Positions 1 through 7,888 of a stretch of 64,000 bases of DNA are shown here, in pieces. Every line of letters starts with the position of its first letter. Position 1 is the first letter of the stretch. A program made the translations under genes and the position numbers. Below the pieces are notes generated by a model. The model saw only the letters and a program-made list of their open reading frames with translations. It was not told where the DNA came from and searched no databases. The stretch comes from Planobispora rosea (GTDB taxonomy: Bacteria; Actinomycetota; Actinomycetes; Streptosporangiales; Streptosporangiaceae): positions 1-64,000 of the forward strand of contig NZ_BMQP01000013.1 in assembly GCF_014648175.1 (NCBI RefSeq). The letters are read 5' to 3'.

Positions 1-1
1 G

Positions 2-421
2 GCCCTGCTCGACCTCGACCACTTCAAGCGCTTCAACGACACCCACGGCCACCAGGCCGGCGACCGGCTGCTGGCCGGGGCCGCCACCGCCTGGAGCCTG
101 GTGATCACCTCCGGCGACATGCTGGCCCGCTACGGCGGTGAGGAGTTCGTGCTGCTGATGCCCGGCCGCACCCTGGACGACGCCGAGCACCTGCTGTCGG
201 CGCTGCGCCTGGTCACCCCGGAACAGCAGACCTTCTCGGCGGGCCTGGCCCGCTGGGACGGCCGGGAGAGCCCCCTGGAGCTGCTGCGCCGCGCCGACAC
301 CGCGCTCTACGCCGCCAAGGACGCCGGACGCGACCGCACCATGCGGGCCGGCCTGCCGGCCCGCTCGCCGGTCAAACCCCCGCCCGTGGGAAGGCACCGC
401 GCCCCCGGCGGGCCGTCCTGA
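2..421 (+). CDS. GGDEF diguanylate cyclase, 3' part only
   Basis: This is the C-terminal 139 codons of a protein whose start lies before the window. The reading frame is open from base 2 and shows D-x-D-x-F-K (DLDHFKRFNDTHGHQAGD), the beginning of a GGDEF domain. The signature GGEEF follows at about residues 46-50 of the visible part, then the usual C-terminal ADTALYAAKDAGRD motif. Such domains make cyclic di-GMP from two GTP in the cytoplasm. GGEEF is a catalytically competent variant of the motif, so activity is likely. No RxxD inhibitory site precedes GGEEF in the usual position. The upstream sensor region cannot be seen. The gene ends about 115 bp before the VOC gene, which has its own ribosome binding site. 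Confidence 0.85.
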   Translation, partial: ALLDLDHFKRFNDTHGHQAGDRLLAGAATAWSLVITSGDMLARYGGEEFVLLMPGRTLDDAEHLLSALRLVTPEQQTFSAGLARWDGRESPLELLRRADTALYAAKDAGRDRTMRAGLPARSPVKPPPVGRHRAPGGPS

Positions 422-536
422 AATTGTCGGCGGGCCGTGCGAGGCTGACGGGTGGCCAGATGAGCGGCGCACCGTCTCCCGTCTGCGGAGGCCACGGGGC
501 GCCGCCCGTCACGTACGGACCTCGAAGGAGCATGTC

Positions 537-1307
537 ATGCTCACCACGCAGTACGTCCCCGGCGCTCCCAACTGGATCGATCTCGGCTCTCCCGACGTCG
601 AGGCCTCCGTCTCCTTCTACCGGGGGGTGCTCGGCTGGGACTTCCAGTCGGCCGGTCCCGAGGCGGGGGGCTACGGCTTCTTCCAGACCGGCGGGAAGAC
701 CGTCGCCGCGGTCGGCCCGCTCACCGAGGAGGGTGCCGGCTCGTCCTGGATCGTCTACTTCCAGACCCCCGACGCCGACGCCACCGCCAAGGCCGTCGAG
801 CAGGCGGGCGGCACCGTCCGCGCCGCGCCGTTCGACGTCTTCGACAACGGCCGGATGGGGCAGTTCAGCGACCCGGCCGGGGCCCGGTTCGCGGTCTGGC
901 AGCCCGGCGCCACGAAGGGCCTCGACGCCGTCACCGAGCCCGGCTCCCTGTCCTGGACCGAGCTGTACGTCCCGTCCCCCGACGCCGTCCGCCCGTTCTA
1001 CACGGCGGTCTTCGGCTGGCGGATCGAGGACACGCCGTTCGGCGACGCGACCTACATCCTGGTGTCGCCCGCCGAGGGCGAGGGCGACGACGCGAGCATC
1101 GCCGGCATCATTCCGCTCCAGGACGGCACGCCCCACTGGCTGCCGTACTTCGAGGTCGCCGACTGCGACGCGACGGTCGCCAGGGCCGGGGAGCTCGGCG
1201 GCACCGTGGTCGTGCCCGCCGCGGACGCCGAGGGCGTCGGCCGCTTCGCCTCCCTCACCGACCCGCACGGCGCGCGGTTCGCCGTCATCACCAGCGCCGC
1301 CGGTTGA
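537..1307 (+). CDS. Two-domain VOC (glyoxalase/bleomycin-resistance fold) protein
   Basis: The 256-residue product has two tandem VOC modules, about residues 1-125 and 130-256. Each opens with a hydrophobic line like 'NWIDLGSPDVEASVSFYRGVLGWDF' (seen in parts) or 'SWTELYVPSPDAVRPFYTAVFGW', and each ends in a DP-G-A-RFAV strand. This family binds small molecules or metals; members include hydroxylases, dioxygenases and drug-binding proteins, so the exact role is unknown. An AAGGAG box sits 5-6 bases before the ATG, which fixes the start. Substrate cannot be read from sequence. The gene converges on the TetR gene. Confidence 0.85.
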   Translation: MLTTQYVPGAPNWIDLGSPDVEASVSFYRGVLGWDFQSAGPEAGGYGFFQTGGKTVAAVGPLTEEGAGSSWIVYFQTPDADATAKAVEQAGGTVRAAPFDVFDNGRMGQFSDPAGARFAVWQPGATKGLDAVTEPGSLSWTELYVPSPDAVRPFYTAVFGWRIEDTPFGDATYILVSPAEGEGDDASIAGIIPLQDGTPHWLPYFEVADCDATVARAGELGGTVVVPAADAEGVGRFASLTDPHGARFAVITSAAG

Positions 1308-1370
1308 CCGGCGCCCCGGCTCAGGCTCCGGCCCGGGGAGCGTCCCCGCCGGGAGGCCTCCGGTCCGGGG

Positions 1371-2024
1371 TCAGGCGCCGCCCAGCTCCCGCAGGATCGC
1401 CCGGACGGCCTGGTCCCGGGCCCAGGCCGCGTCGCAGCCGGGCAGCCCGAGCAGGACGTCGTTCGCGAGGCTGTCCATGATCCGGCACATCCGCGTCGCG
1501 TGGTCCTCGGCGTCGCCGATCGGACGGAAGACCCCCTCGCCGATCCCCCGGGTCACGATCCCGGCCAGCTCCCGCACCCAGGTCCCGGTGAAGCCGGCGA
1601 TCCTGGTCAGTGTCTGCGCGTCCGTCGGCGGCCGGGCGATGACCTGCGCCCACAGCCGCCACCGCACGTCCGTGGCGCTCACGGGGAGGTAGAGCTCCAC
1701 GAACCGGCCGACCGCCTCGCGCGGGCCGGCGACGGAGGCGAGTTCGGCGGTGCGGCGCTCGGCCAGCTCGTCCTCACTGAGCAGCAGCGTCGAGACCAGG
1801 ATCCGGTCACGCTTGCCGAAGTAGTACATGACGTGACCGCTGCTCATCCCGGCCCGCTCGGCGATGTCCCGCACCCGCACCCGCTCCGGGCCGACCTCGT
1901 CGATCGCCAGCAGCGCCGCCCGGAGCACGTGGGCCCGCACGTCGGGGCGTTCCAGCCGCGCCGCGGCCCTTCGCGTGGGGGCTTCCCGAGTGGAGGCTTC
2001 CCGATCGGCAGTCATAGGTGACAC
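1371..2024 (-). CDS. TetR-family transcriptional regulator
   Basis: The product is 217 residues from the GTG at 2024, or 214 from an in-frame ATG at 2015; neither start has a strong ribosome binding site. After a low-complexity N-terminus (REASTREAPTRRAA) comes the TetR helix-turn-helix, about residues 30-75: VRDIAERAGMSSGHVMYYFGKR, here quoted only in part. The rest is a helical ligand-binding domain. It is transcribed away from the urease operon, and the intergenic region carries a TTAGA/TCTAA inverted repeat. By analogy with other divergently encoded TetR proteins it probably represses itself and the ureAB-ureC-deiminase operon. The ligand is unknown; a urea or polyamine compound is a guess from context. 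Confidence 0.85.
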   Translation of the reverse strand: MSPMTADREASTREAPTRRAAARLERPDVRAHVLRAALLAIDEVGPERVRVRDIAERAGMSSGHVMYYFGKRDRILVSTLLLSEDELAERRTAELASVAGPREAVGRFVELYLPVSATDVRWRLWAQVIARPPTDAQTLTRIAGFTGTWVRELAGIVTRGIGEGVFRPIGDAEDHATRMCRIMDSLANDVLLGLPGCDAAWARDQAVRAILRELGGA

Positions 2025-2032
2025 CGTACCGG

Positions 2033-2069
2033 TTTAGAATGCTGCTCTAAGTTTGAAGGAAGTTCTAAA
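2033..2069. promoter_or_regulatory. Probable TetR operator between tetR and ureAB
   Basis: TTAGA at 2034-2038 and TCTAA at 2046-2050 form a perfect inverted repeat with a 7-base spacer. A further TCTAA lies at 2065-2069, directly before the ureAB ribosome binding site. The arrangement lies wholly between the two divergent genes, as expected for a TetR operator. Binding is inferred, not shown. Confidence 0.5.
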
Positions 2070-2079
2070 GGGGGCGGTT

Positions 2080-2883
2080 GTGCGGCTGACACCTACCGAA
2101 CGCGACCGGCTGCTGCTGTTCACCGCCGCCGAGCTGGCGCGGTCCAGGCGGGCGCGAGGGCTGCGGCTGAACGTGCCGGAGGCCACCGCGCTGATCGCCG
2201 ACGCGGTCTGCGAGGCCGCCAGGGACGGTGCCCGGCTGGCCGGGGCGATCGAGGCCGGGCGGGCCGTGCTCGGCCCGGACGACGTGCTTCCCGGCGTGGC
2301 CGACATCGTGACCGAGGTGATGGTCGAGGCCGTCTTCGACGACGGGACCCGGCTGGCCGTGGTGACCGATCCGATCGGGGGCGGTTCCCTCGGCGCGGAG
2401 GCCCCCGGCGCCGTGATCGAGCCGGTCCCCGCGGCGGAGGTCCCCGCGGCGGAGGTCCTCACGGCGGGGGAAACCGCCGTCCACACGGGCGTCACGACCC
2501 GCGCGGGCACCGCCGTCCACACCGACGGCCCGGCCCCGGCGACCGGCGGGGCGAGCGGTGCGGACGACGAGGCGGAGGTCGAGGTGGTCAACACCGCGAC
2601 CGTGCCGATCAGCGTCACCTCGCATTTCCACTTCTTCGAGGTCAACCCCCGGCTCCGGTTCGACCGGGGCGCCGCCTACGGGCGCAGGCTCGCGATCCCG
2701 GCGGGCTCCACGGTCCGGTTCGATCCGGGCGAGAGCCGTACCGTCCGGCTCGTCCCGATCGGCGGGGCCCGGGTCGTGATCGGGTTCGCCGGGCTGGTGG
2801 ACGGGCCGCTGGACGCTCCGGGGGCGTTCGAGCGGGCGATGGAGAAGGCGCGGGCCTGCGGCTATCTGGGGAGTGGCGCGTGA
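2080..2883 (+). CDS. ureAB: Fused urease gamma-beta subunit (UreAB)
   Basis: The 267-residue protein joins the urease gamma subunit (about residues 1-100, opening RLTPTERDRLLLF) to the beta subunit (about 165-267, with SHFHFFEVNPRLRFDR and the conserved C-terminal RACGYLGSGA end). The linker is about 65 residues of Ala/Pro/Thr-rich sequence. Ureases are nickel enzymes splitting urea to ammonia and carbamate; gamma and beta are structural partners of UreC. I chose the GTG at 2080 because it gives the canonical gamma N-terminus and has AAAGGGGG just upstream; an in-frame TTG at 2053 would extend it by nine residues. It is 55 bp before ureC, in one operon. No ureD, E, F or G gene is nearby. Confidence 0.88.
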   Translation: MRLTPTERDRLLLFTAAELARSRRARGLRLNVPEATALIADAVCEAARDGARLAGAIEAGRAVLGPDDVLPGVADIVTEVMVEAVFDDGTRLAVVTDPIGGGSLGAEAPGAVIEPVPAAEVPAAEVLTAGETAVHTGVTTRAGTAVHTDGPAPATGGASGADDEAEVEVVNTATVPISVTSHFHFFEVNPRLRFDRGAAYGRRLAIPAGSTVRFDPGESRTVRLVPIGGARVVIGFAGLVDGPLDAPGAFERAMEKARACGYLGSGA

Positions 2884-2938
2884 GCGGGCGAAGCGCAGGC
2901 ATGGAGGAGCCGTTCACACGGCCGGTGGAGGGGATCTC

Positions 2939-4588
2939 ATGAGCGTGTACGGCCCGCGCAAGGGCGACCGGGTCAGGCTCGGCGACTCGGGCCTCGTGGT
3001 CGAGGTCGAGCACGACTCGCAGAAGCCCGGCGAGGAGTTCCTCGCCGGGTTCGGCAAGACGGCCCGGGACGGGCTGCACCTGAAGGCCGCCTCGATCGGG
3101 GAGACCTGTGACCTGGTGATCAGCAACGTGCTGATCCTCGACCCGTTCCTGGGGGTGCGGACCGCGTCGATCGGCGTCCGGGAGGGGCGCATCCACGCCG
3201 TCGGCCGGGCCGGGAACCCCGACACGCTGGACGGGGTGGACGTGGTGGTCGGCACCGGCACCACGATCGTCTCCGGCGAGGGGCTGATCGCCACGGCGGG
3301 CGCCGTCGACACCCACGTGCACCTGCTGAGCCCGCGCATCATGGAGGCCTCACTCGCCTCGGGCGTCACCACGATCATCGGGCAGGAGTTCGGCCCGGTC
3401 TGGGGGGTCGGGGTGAACTCGCCGTGGGCGCTGCGGCACGCGTTCAACGCCTTCGACGCCTGGCCGGTGAACATCGGCTTCCTGGCGCGCGGATCGTCCT
3501 CCCACCCGGCCCCTCTCGTGGAGGCGCTGGCGGAGGGCGGGGCGAGCGGCTTCAAGGTGCACGAGGACATGGGGGCCCACACCCGGGCGCTGGACACCGC
3601 GCTGCGGGTGGCCGAGGAGCACGACGTCCAGGTGGCGCTGCACACCGACGGCCTCAACGAGTGCCTGTCGGTCGAGGACACCCTCGCCGTGCTGGAGGGC
3701 CGGACGATCCACGCCTTCCACATCGAGGGCTGCGGCGGCGGTCACGTGCCGAACGTGCTGAAGCTGGCCGGGGTGGCCAACGTCATCGGTTCCTCGACCA
3801 ACCCGACGCTGCCCTTCGGCCGGGACGCCGTCGCCGAGCACCACGGGATGATCGTCGCCGTGCACGGGCTCAAGCCCGAGCTTCCCGGGGACGCGGCCCT
3901 GGCCAGGGACCGGATCCGGGCCGGCACGATGGGCGCCGAGGACGTGCTGCACGATCTCGGGGTCATCGGCATCACCTCCTCCGACGCCCAGGGCATGGGG
4001 CGCGCGGGCGAGACGGTCCGCAGGACGTTCGCGATGGCCGGGAAGATGAAGGCCGAGCTGGGCGCCCCCGAGCGCAACGACAACGAGCGGGTGCTGCGCT
4101 ACCTGGCCAAGCTGACGATCAACCCGGCGATCGCGCACGGCCTGGCCCACGAGATCGGCTCGCTGGAGCCGGGCAAGCTCGCCGACATCGTGCTGTGGCG
4201 GCCCGACCACTTCGGCGCCAAGCCGCAGCTCGTGCTCAAGGCCGGTTTCCCCGCCTACGGCGTGACCGGTGACCCGAACGCCTCCACCGACACCTGCGAG
4301 CCGCTGGTGCTGGGCCCGCAGTTCGGCGCGCACGGCGCGACGGCCGCGGACCTGTCGGTGGCCTTCGTCAGCCAGGCCGCGGCCGTCTCGGGCGGCGACC
4401 GCATGACGACCCGCCGGCGGCGCGTCGGCGTGCGCGGCACCCGCGGGATCGGCCCGGGGAACATGGTCCGCAACTCCCGGCTCGGGTCCGTCCAGGTGGA
4501 CGCGCTGGGCCGGGTCAGCCTCGACGGCGAGGAGCTCCGCTCGGCCGCCGCCGAATCGGTCTCCCTCAGCCGCCTGTACTTCCTCTGA
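2939..4588 (+). CDS. ureC: Urease alpha subunit, divergent (UreC-like)
   Basis: The product has 549 residues, slightly short for UreC (about 570). The nickel ligands and catalytic residues can be matched: HxH at 126/128 (DTHVH), the carbamylated lysine at 206 in GFKVHEDMG, His 208, His 235 in ALHTDGLNE, His 261 in FHIEG, His 309 in the flap (VAVHGLKP) and Asp 349 in TSSDAQGMGR. The flap cysteine that normally precedes the flap histidine is Val here, and the segment after VTTIIG (EFGPVWGVGVNSPW) differs from ordinary ureases. The catalytic core therefore looks complete, but the pocket is unusual. GGAGGGG precedes the ATG. It lies between ureAB and agmatine deiminase. The substrate may be urea or a substituted urea; that is inference. 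Confidence 0.85.
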   Translation: MSVYGPRKGDRVRLGDSGLVVEVEHDSQKPGEEFLAGFGKTARDGLHLKAASIGETCDLVISNVLILDPFLGVRTASIGVREGRIHAVGRAGNPDTLDGVDVVVGTGTTIVSGEGLIATAGAVDTHVHLLSPRIMEASLASGVTTIIGQEFGPVWGVGVNSPWALRHAFNAFDAWPVNIGFLARGSSSHPAPLVEALAEGGASGFKVHEDMGAHTRALDTALRVAEEHDVQVALHTDGLNECLSVEDTLAVLEGRTIHAFHIEGCGGGHVPNVLKLAGVANVIGSSTNPTLPFGRDAVAEHHGMIVAVHGLKPELPGDAALARDRIRAGTMGAEDVLHDLGVIGITSSDAQGMGRAGETVRRTFAMAGKMKAELGAPERNDNERVLRYLAKLTINPAIAHGLAHEIGSLEPGKLADIVLWRPDHFGAKPQLVLKAGFPAYGVTGDPNASTDTCEPLVLGPQFGAHGATAADLSVAFVSQAAAVSGGDRMTTRRRRVGVRGTRGIGPGNMVRNSRLGSVQVDALGRVSLDGEELRSAAAESVSLSRLYFL

Positions 4589-4688
4589 GACCCGCCGGAG
4601 AACCCGGGTCTCCGGCGCATCCGAATCCCCGGGGCGGCCGAATCATCGGCGGTCGCTCCCCTCCGACCCTCCCGACAGGAGCCAGCAC

Positions 4689-5684
4689 GTGTTCTTCATG
4701 CCGCCCGAATGGCACCCGCACACCCGGACCTGGATGTCCTGGCCGGTCTCCGGTTACGCCCTCACCGACCCCGAGGCGTCCTACCGGGCCTGGTCCGACG
4801 TGGCCAACACGATCGTGCGCTACGAGCCGGTCACGATGGTCGTCGACCCCAGCGAGGCCGAGTCCGCCGCCCACTGGCTGGACTCCCGGGTCGAGATGCT
4901 GGAGCAGCCGCTCGACGACTGCTGGATGCGCGACAACGGCCCGACCTTCCTGCTGGACGGCGAGGGCGGCCTGGCGGGCGTCGACTGGACCTTCAACGGC
5001 TGGGGCTGGAACGCCCACGCCAAGGACGACCTGGTGGCCGCGGCGATCCTGGAGCGGGTCGGCGCGCGCCGCTTCCGCTCGGAGCTGGTCAACGAGGGCG
5101 GCGGCATCCACGTCGACGGCGAGGGAACGGTGATCGTCACCGAGACCGTGCAGCTGGGTGAGAAGCGCAATCCCGGCTGGACGAAGGAGGGCGTGGAGGA
5201 CGAGCTCCGCGCCCGGCTCGGGGTGGAGAAGGTCATCTGGCTGCCGCGCGGCCTGACCGCCGACTACGGCCGGTACGGCACCAGCGGCCACGTGGACCTG
5301 CTGGCCTCCTTCGCCCGGCCCGGCCTGGTGCTCTGCCACGTCCAGCCCGACCCGTCCCACCCGGACTACGAGGTCACCCGGGAGAACCTGGCGATCCTGC
5401 GCTCCTCGACCGACGCCAGGGGCCGCCCCCTGGAGGTCGTCGAGCTGCTCGCGCCGGAGACCACGGAGGCCGGCGGGGAGCTGGTCGACTACTCCTACAT
5501 CAACCACTATCTGGCCAACGGCCTGGTCGTGCTCTGCTCGTTCGACGACCCGCGCGACGCCGAGACCGCCGAGATCTTCGCCAGGCTCTTCCCCGGGCGG
5601 GCGATCCGGCCGGTGGACGCCCGGGACATCTTCGCGCTGGGCGGCGGCATCCACTGCATCACCCAGCAGCAGCCCCGCCCCTGA
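4689..5684 (+). CDS. aguA: Agmatine deiminase
   Basis: The 331-residue protein belongs to the peptidyl-arginine deiminase/agmatine deiminase family. It carries CWMRDNGPTF (residues ~78-87), NEGGGIHVDGEG, YGTSGHVDL, and the active-site cysteine near residue 323 in GGGIHCITQQQ at the C-terminus. It would convert agmatine to N-carbamoylputrescine and ammonia in the cytosol. The GTG start has AGGAG seven bases upstream. It follows ureC by 100 bp on the same strand, so it is probably cotranscribed. N-carbamoylputrescine is itself a ureido compound, usually hydrolysed by AguB, a nitrilase-like enzyme not seen in the window. Confidence 0.85.
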   Translation: MFFMPPEWHPHTRTWMSWPVSGYALTDPEASYRAWSDVANTIVRYEPVTMVVDPSEAESAAHWLDSRVEMLEQPLDDCWMRDNGPTFLLDGEGGLAGVDWTFNGWGWNAHAKDDLVAAAILERVGARRFRSELVNEGGGIHVDGEGTVIVTETVQLGEKRNPGWTKEGVEDELRARLGVEKVIWLPRGLTADYGRYGTSGHVDLLASFARPGLVLCHVQPDPSHPDYEVTRENLAILRSSTDARGRPLEVVELLAPETTEAGGELVDYSYINHYLANGLVVLCSFDDPRDAETAEIFARLFPGRAIRPVDARDIFALGGGIHCITQQQPRP

Positions 5685-5761
5685 AAGGTCAGCTCACACA
5701 TGACAGATTCACCAGCTTCTGTCCAGCGTTTGGCCAGGTTAGGACACTCGCCGGAAAGATC

Positions 5762-5791
5762 TTGTCAATCCGTGCACACGCTCCGAATACT
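5762..5791 (+). promoter_or_regulatory. Candidate promoter for the peptide-TPR unit
   Basis: TTGTCA (5762-5767) and AATACT (5786-5791) are separated by 18 bases, in a stretch of about 120 bp that is clearly poorer in G/C than its surroundings. The predicted transcript would begin close to 5798, just upstream of the ribosome binding site GAGGAG at 5814-5819. The assignment is by consensus only. Confidence 0.4.
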
Positions 5792-5824
5792 TTCGATTTG
5801 CACCATTTCCAGAGAGGAGCAGGC

Positions 5825-5899
5825 GTGAAGAAGGTTATCGTTCACAAGCCGGGCACCGTCGCGCTGAGCGGCGCTGCCAGCCCCAAGCACGTGGGCTGA
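5825..5899 (+). CDS. 24-residue peptide, unknown
   Basis: This short gene reads GTG to TGA, 24 residues: it begins MKKVIVHKPGTVALSG and ends SPKHVG. GAGGAG lies five bases before the GTG, as good as any ribosome binding site in the window, and a promoter-like sequence ends about 35 bases upstream. The peptide is basic in its first half (three Lys and one His in eight residues), small and neutral in its second, with no cysteine and no transmembrane stretch. The TPR protein starts 85 bp downstream on the same strand. Its size and position recall precursor peptides or peptide signals that pair with a TPR receptor, but I recognise no family. It may also be only an upstream regulatory reading frame. 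Confidence 0.5.
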   Translation: MKKVIVHKPGTVALSGAASPKHVG

Positions 5900-5984
5900 A
5901 CCGAAGTTCGCCGAACCGGCGTCCAACGGCGGACGCCGGTCCGTGGCAGGACACGACCTGACGAGACGAAACGCGAGGAGACCG

Positions 5985-7856
5985 GTGAGCCGGGGATCGC
6001 CCATCGCGGAGGAGACCCAGCTTCCTCCCCTGCTCCTGTCCCCGATCGACGCCGACCGGCGCCTGCGGGGCCCGTACACCGCCGGGAGCGCCATCGCCTC
6101 GGCGCTGGTGCCGGAGGCTGGGCCGGAGCTGGTCGCCCGCTACGACATCGAATTGCGCACCGTCGCCCCCGATCTGGGCGAGCTGGTCCCGGCGCGGCGC
6201 CAGTCGATAGCCGCCCGTCTCCCCCGGGCCGAGCGCATCCTGGTCCACGCCCCGCGGCGGACGCTGCGCATCGCCAACGGCCTGGCCGAGTTCGTCCGTG
6301 CGCACCTGCGCGCGACCGGCCCGCGCACCCTCGTCGTCAGGAACCTCCACGAGGCCGACCCGACCGACCGGGAGCTCCTGCGGGTGCTGCGCCGCCGGCT
6401 CGGCCCGGACCTGCTCGTCGTGGTGACCGGCGAGCAGGCCCCGTCCGGGGAGCTCGAGGAGGATCTCAGGCCCGAGGAGCACGACAAGCGCGCCGACGAG
6501 CTGGAGGCGCAGGGCACGATCGGCGCCCGGCTCGGCGCGATCCCCTACCACCGCGAGCGCGGCACCGACCCGCGCAGGGCCGTCGAGGCCCTGAGGTTCG
6601 CGGTCGAGTGGTGCCTGGACTCCGGGTACCACCACGCGGTGGCGGAGCTGGGCCTGCGCGCGCTCCCGCTGGTCGACCCGGAGACCGAGCCGGACCTCTG
6701 GTGGCGGTTCCTGCACAGCACCGCGACCGCGCTCGGCTCGCTGCGCCGCGAGGACGAGGCGGAGGCCCTGTTCGACCGCGCGAGGCGGGAGAGCGTCTCC
6801 CCCGTCACCCACGCGGCGGCGGCCTACTCCACCGGCATGCTGAAGGTCCGCCACCACGACCCGGCCGGGCGCGACCTGGACGCGGCGCTGGCCTGGGTGA
6901 ACCAGGCGATCGCCATCTCCACGCTGCTGCCCGACCCGGGCGAGCGCGCCTTCAAGCTGGGCTTCGACCTCAACGGCCGGGCCCTGATCGAGGTACGGCG
7001 CGGCCGCCCGGCCAAAGCCCTGGAGCTCGTCCAGCAGGCGGTCGATCTGGCCGACAGCGGGCTCCGGCCGGACGAGCACCCGATCCACCGGCTGGTGCTC
7101 CTGGCCAACCGGGCGCAGCTCGCCATCATGCTGGGCCGCCCCGAGGACGCGCTGGAGGACCTGAACCGGGTGATCGCCGCCGACCCGGGCTACCCCGACT
7201 ACTACATCGACCGCGGCAACCTCCTGTACCGGCTCGGCAGGCTGGAGGAGGCCGCCGCCGACTACGAGACGGCGATGGAGGCGGGCCCGCCCTTCCCCGA
7301 GCCGTACTACAACCGGGCCGAGATCCGCTTCTCGACCGGCGACCACGCCGGCGCGCTCGCCGACCTGGACCACGCCCTGGAGCTGGACCCGGAGTTCGTG
7401 GACGCGCTGGCCAACCGGGCCGGGTTGCTGGCGGCGCTCGGCGAGTACGGCAGGGCGCGGGCGGACGCGGAGGCGGGGCTCTCGCTGGAGGAGGGCAATC
7501 CGTACCTGCTGTGCGCGCTGGGCCAGGTGGAGATGGCGGAGGGCCGGCACGCGGAGGCGCGGGCCGCCTTCGACCGCGCGTTGGAACGTGCCCCCTCGCT
7601 CACCGCGGCCTGGGCCGCCCGGGGCGCGCTGGCCTTCGAGACCGGCGACCCGGCCGGGGCGGTCGACGACTTCACCCGAGCCCTCGAACCCGGGACGGAC
7701 CCGGCGCTGCTGTTCAACCGGGCGCTGGCGCTGCGCGCGGCGGGCCGGCCGCGGGAGGCCGAGGCCGACCTCGCCAGGGCTCTGGAGCTGGACCCCGCCG
7801 ACGAGGACGCCCGGCGCGAGCTGGCCTCGCTGCGCGGCGAACGACCGGCGCAGTGA
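5985..7856 (+). CDS. TPR-repeat protein with degenerate ATPase-like N-terminus
   Basis: The product has 623 residues from the GTG at 5985, which has GAGGAG four bases upstream; an earlier GTG at 5943 lacks a good site. Residues ~1-180 contain LSPIDADRRLRGPYTAG and a segment TLVVRNLHEADPTDRELL that resembles the Walker B region of STAND ATPases, but there is no Walker A loop and the Walker B aspartates are lost. From about residue 195 to the end come TPR-like helical pairs; the clearest run (residues ~370-610) includes NRVIAADPGYPDYYIDRG, YYNRAEIRFSTGDHAGA and DHALELDPEFVDALANRAG. TPRs bind peptides or proteins. No DNA-binding or catalytic domain is visible. With the 24-residue peptide just upstream, a peptide-binding role is an attractive inference. 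Confidence 0.8.
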   Translation: MSRGSPIAEETQLPPLLLSPIDADRRLRGPYTAGSAIASALVPEAGPELVARYDIELRTVAPDLGELVPARRQSIAARLPRAERILVHAPRRTLRIANGLAEFVRAHLRATGPRTLVVRNLHEADPTDRELLRVLRRRLGPDLLVVVTGEQAPSGELEEDLRPEEHDKRADELEAQGTIGARLGAIPYHRERGTDPRRAVEALRFAVEWCLDSGYHHAVAELGLRALPLVDPETEPDLWWRFLHSTATALGSLRREDEAEALFDRARRESVSPVTHAAAAYSTGMLKVRHHDPAGRDLDAALAWVNQAIAISTLLPDPGERAFKLGFDLNGRALIEVRRGRPAKALELVQQAVDLADSGLRPDEHPIHRLVLLANRAQLAIMLGRPEDALEDLNRVIAADPGYPDYYIDRGNLLYRLGRLEEAAADYETAMEAGPPFPEPYYNRAEIRFSTGDHAGALADLDHALELDPEFVDALANRAGLLAALGEYGRARADAEAGLSLEEGNPYLLCALGQVEMAEGRHAEARAAFDRALERAPSLTAAWAARGALAFETGDPAGAVDDFTRALEPGTDPALLFNRALALRAAGRPREAEADLARALELDPADEDARRELASLRGERPAQ

Positions 7857-7861
7857 CGGCC

Positions 7862-7888
7862 CGTCAGACGGTGCTCGTCAGACGGTGC
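7862..7888. repeat. Tandem duplication at the 3' end of the APH gene
   Basis: CGTCAGACGGTGC occurs at 7862-7874 and again at 7876-7888, a 14-base step. The second copy contains the stop codon of the phosphotransferase gene on the minus strand and the first lies just beyond it, so the last codons and stop are duplicated in the 3' untranslated region. Confidence 0.75.

Noticed and set aside
372..1268. Long minus-strand frame opposite the VOC gene
   Set aside because: It is a high-GC shadow of a real gene: poor codon-position pattern, no ribosome binding site and no recognisable domain.
5700..5828. A 42-codon frame overlapping the start of the 24-residue peptide
   Set aside because: Its codons include TTA, ATA and AGA, unlike real genes here, and it lies over the proposed promoter. 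I kept it only as a remark.
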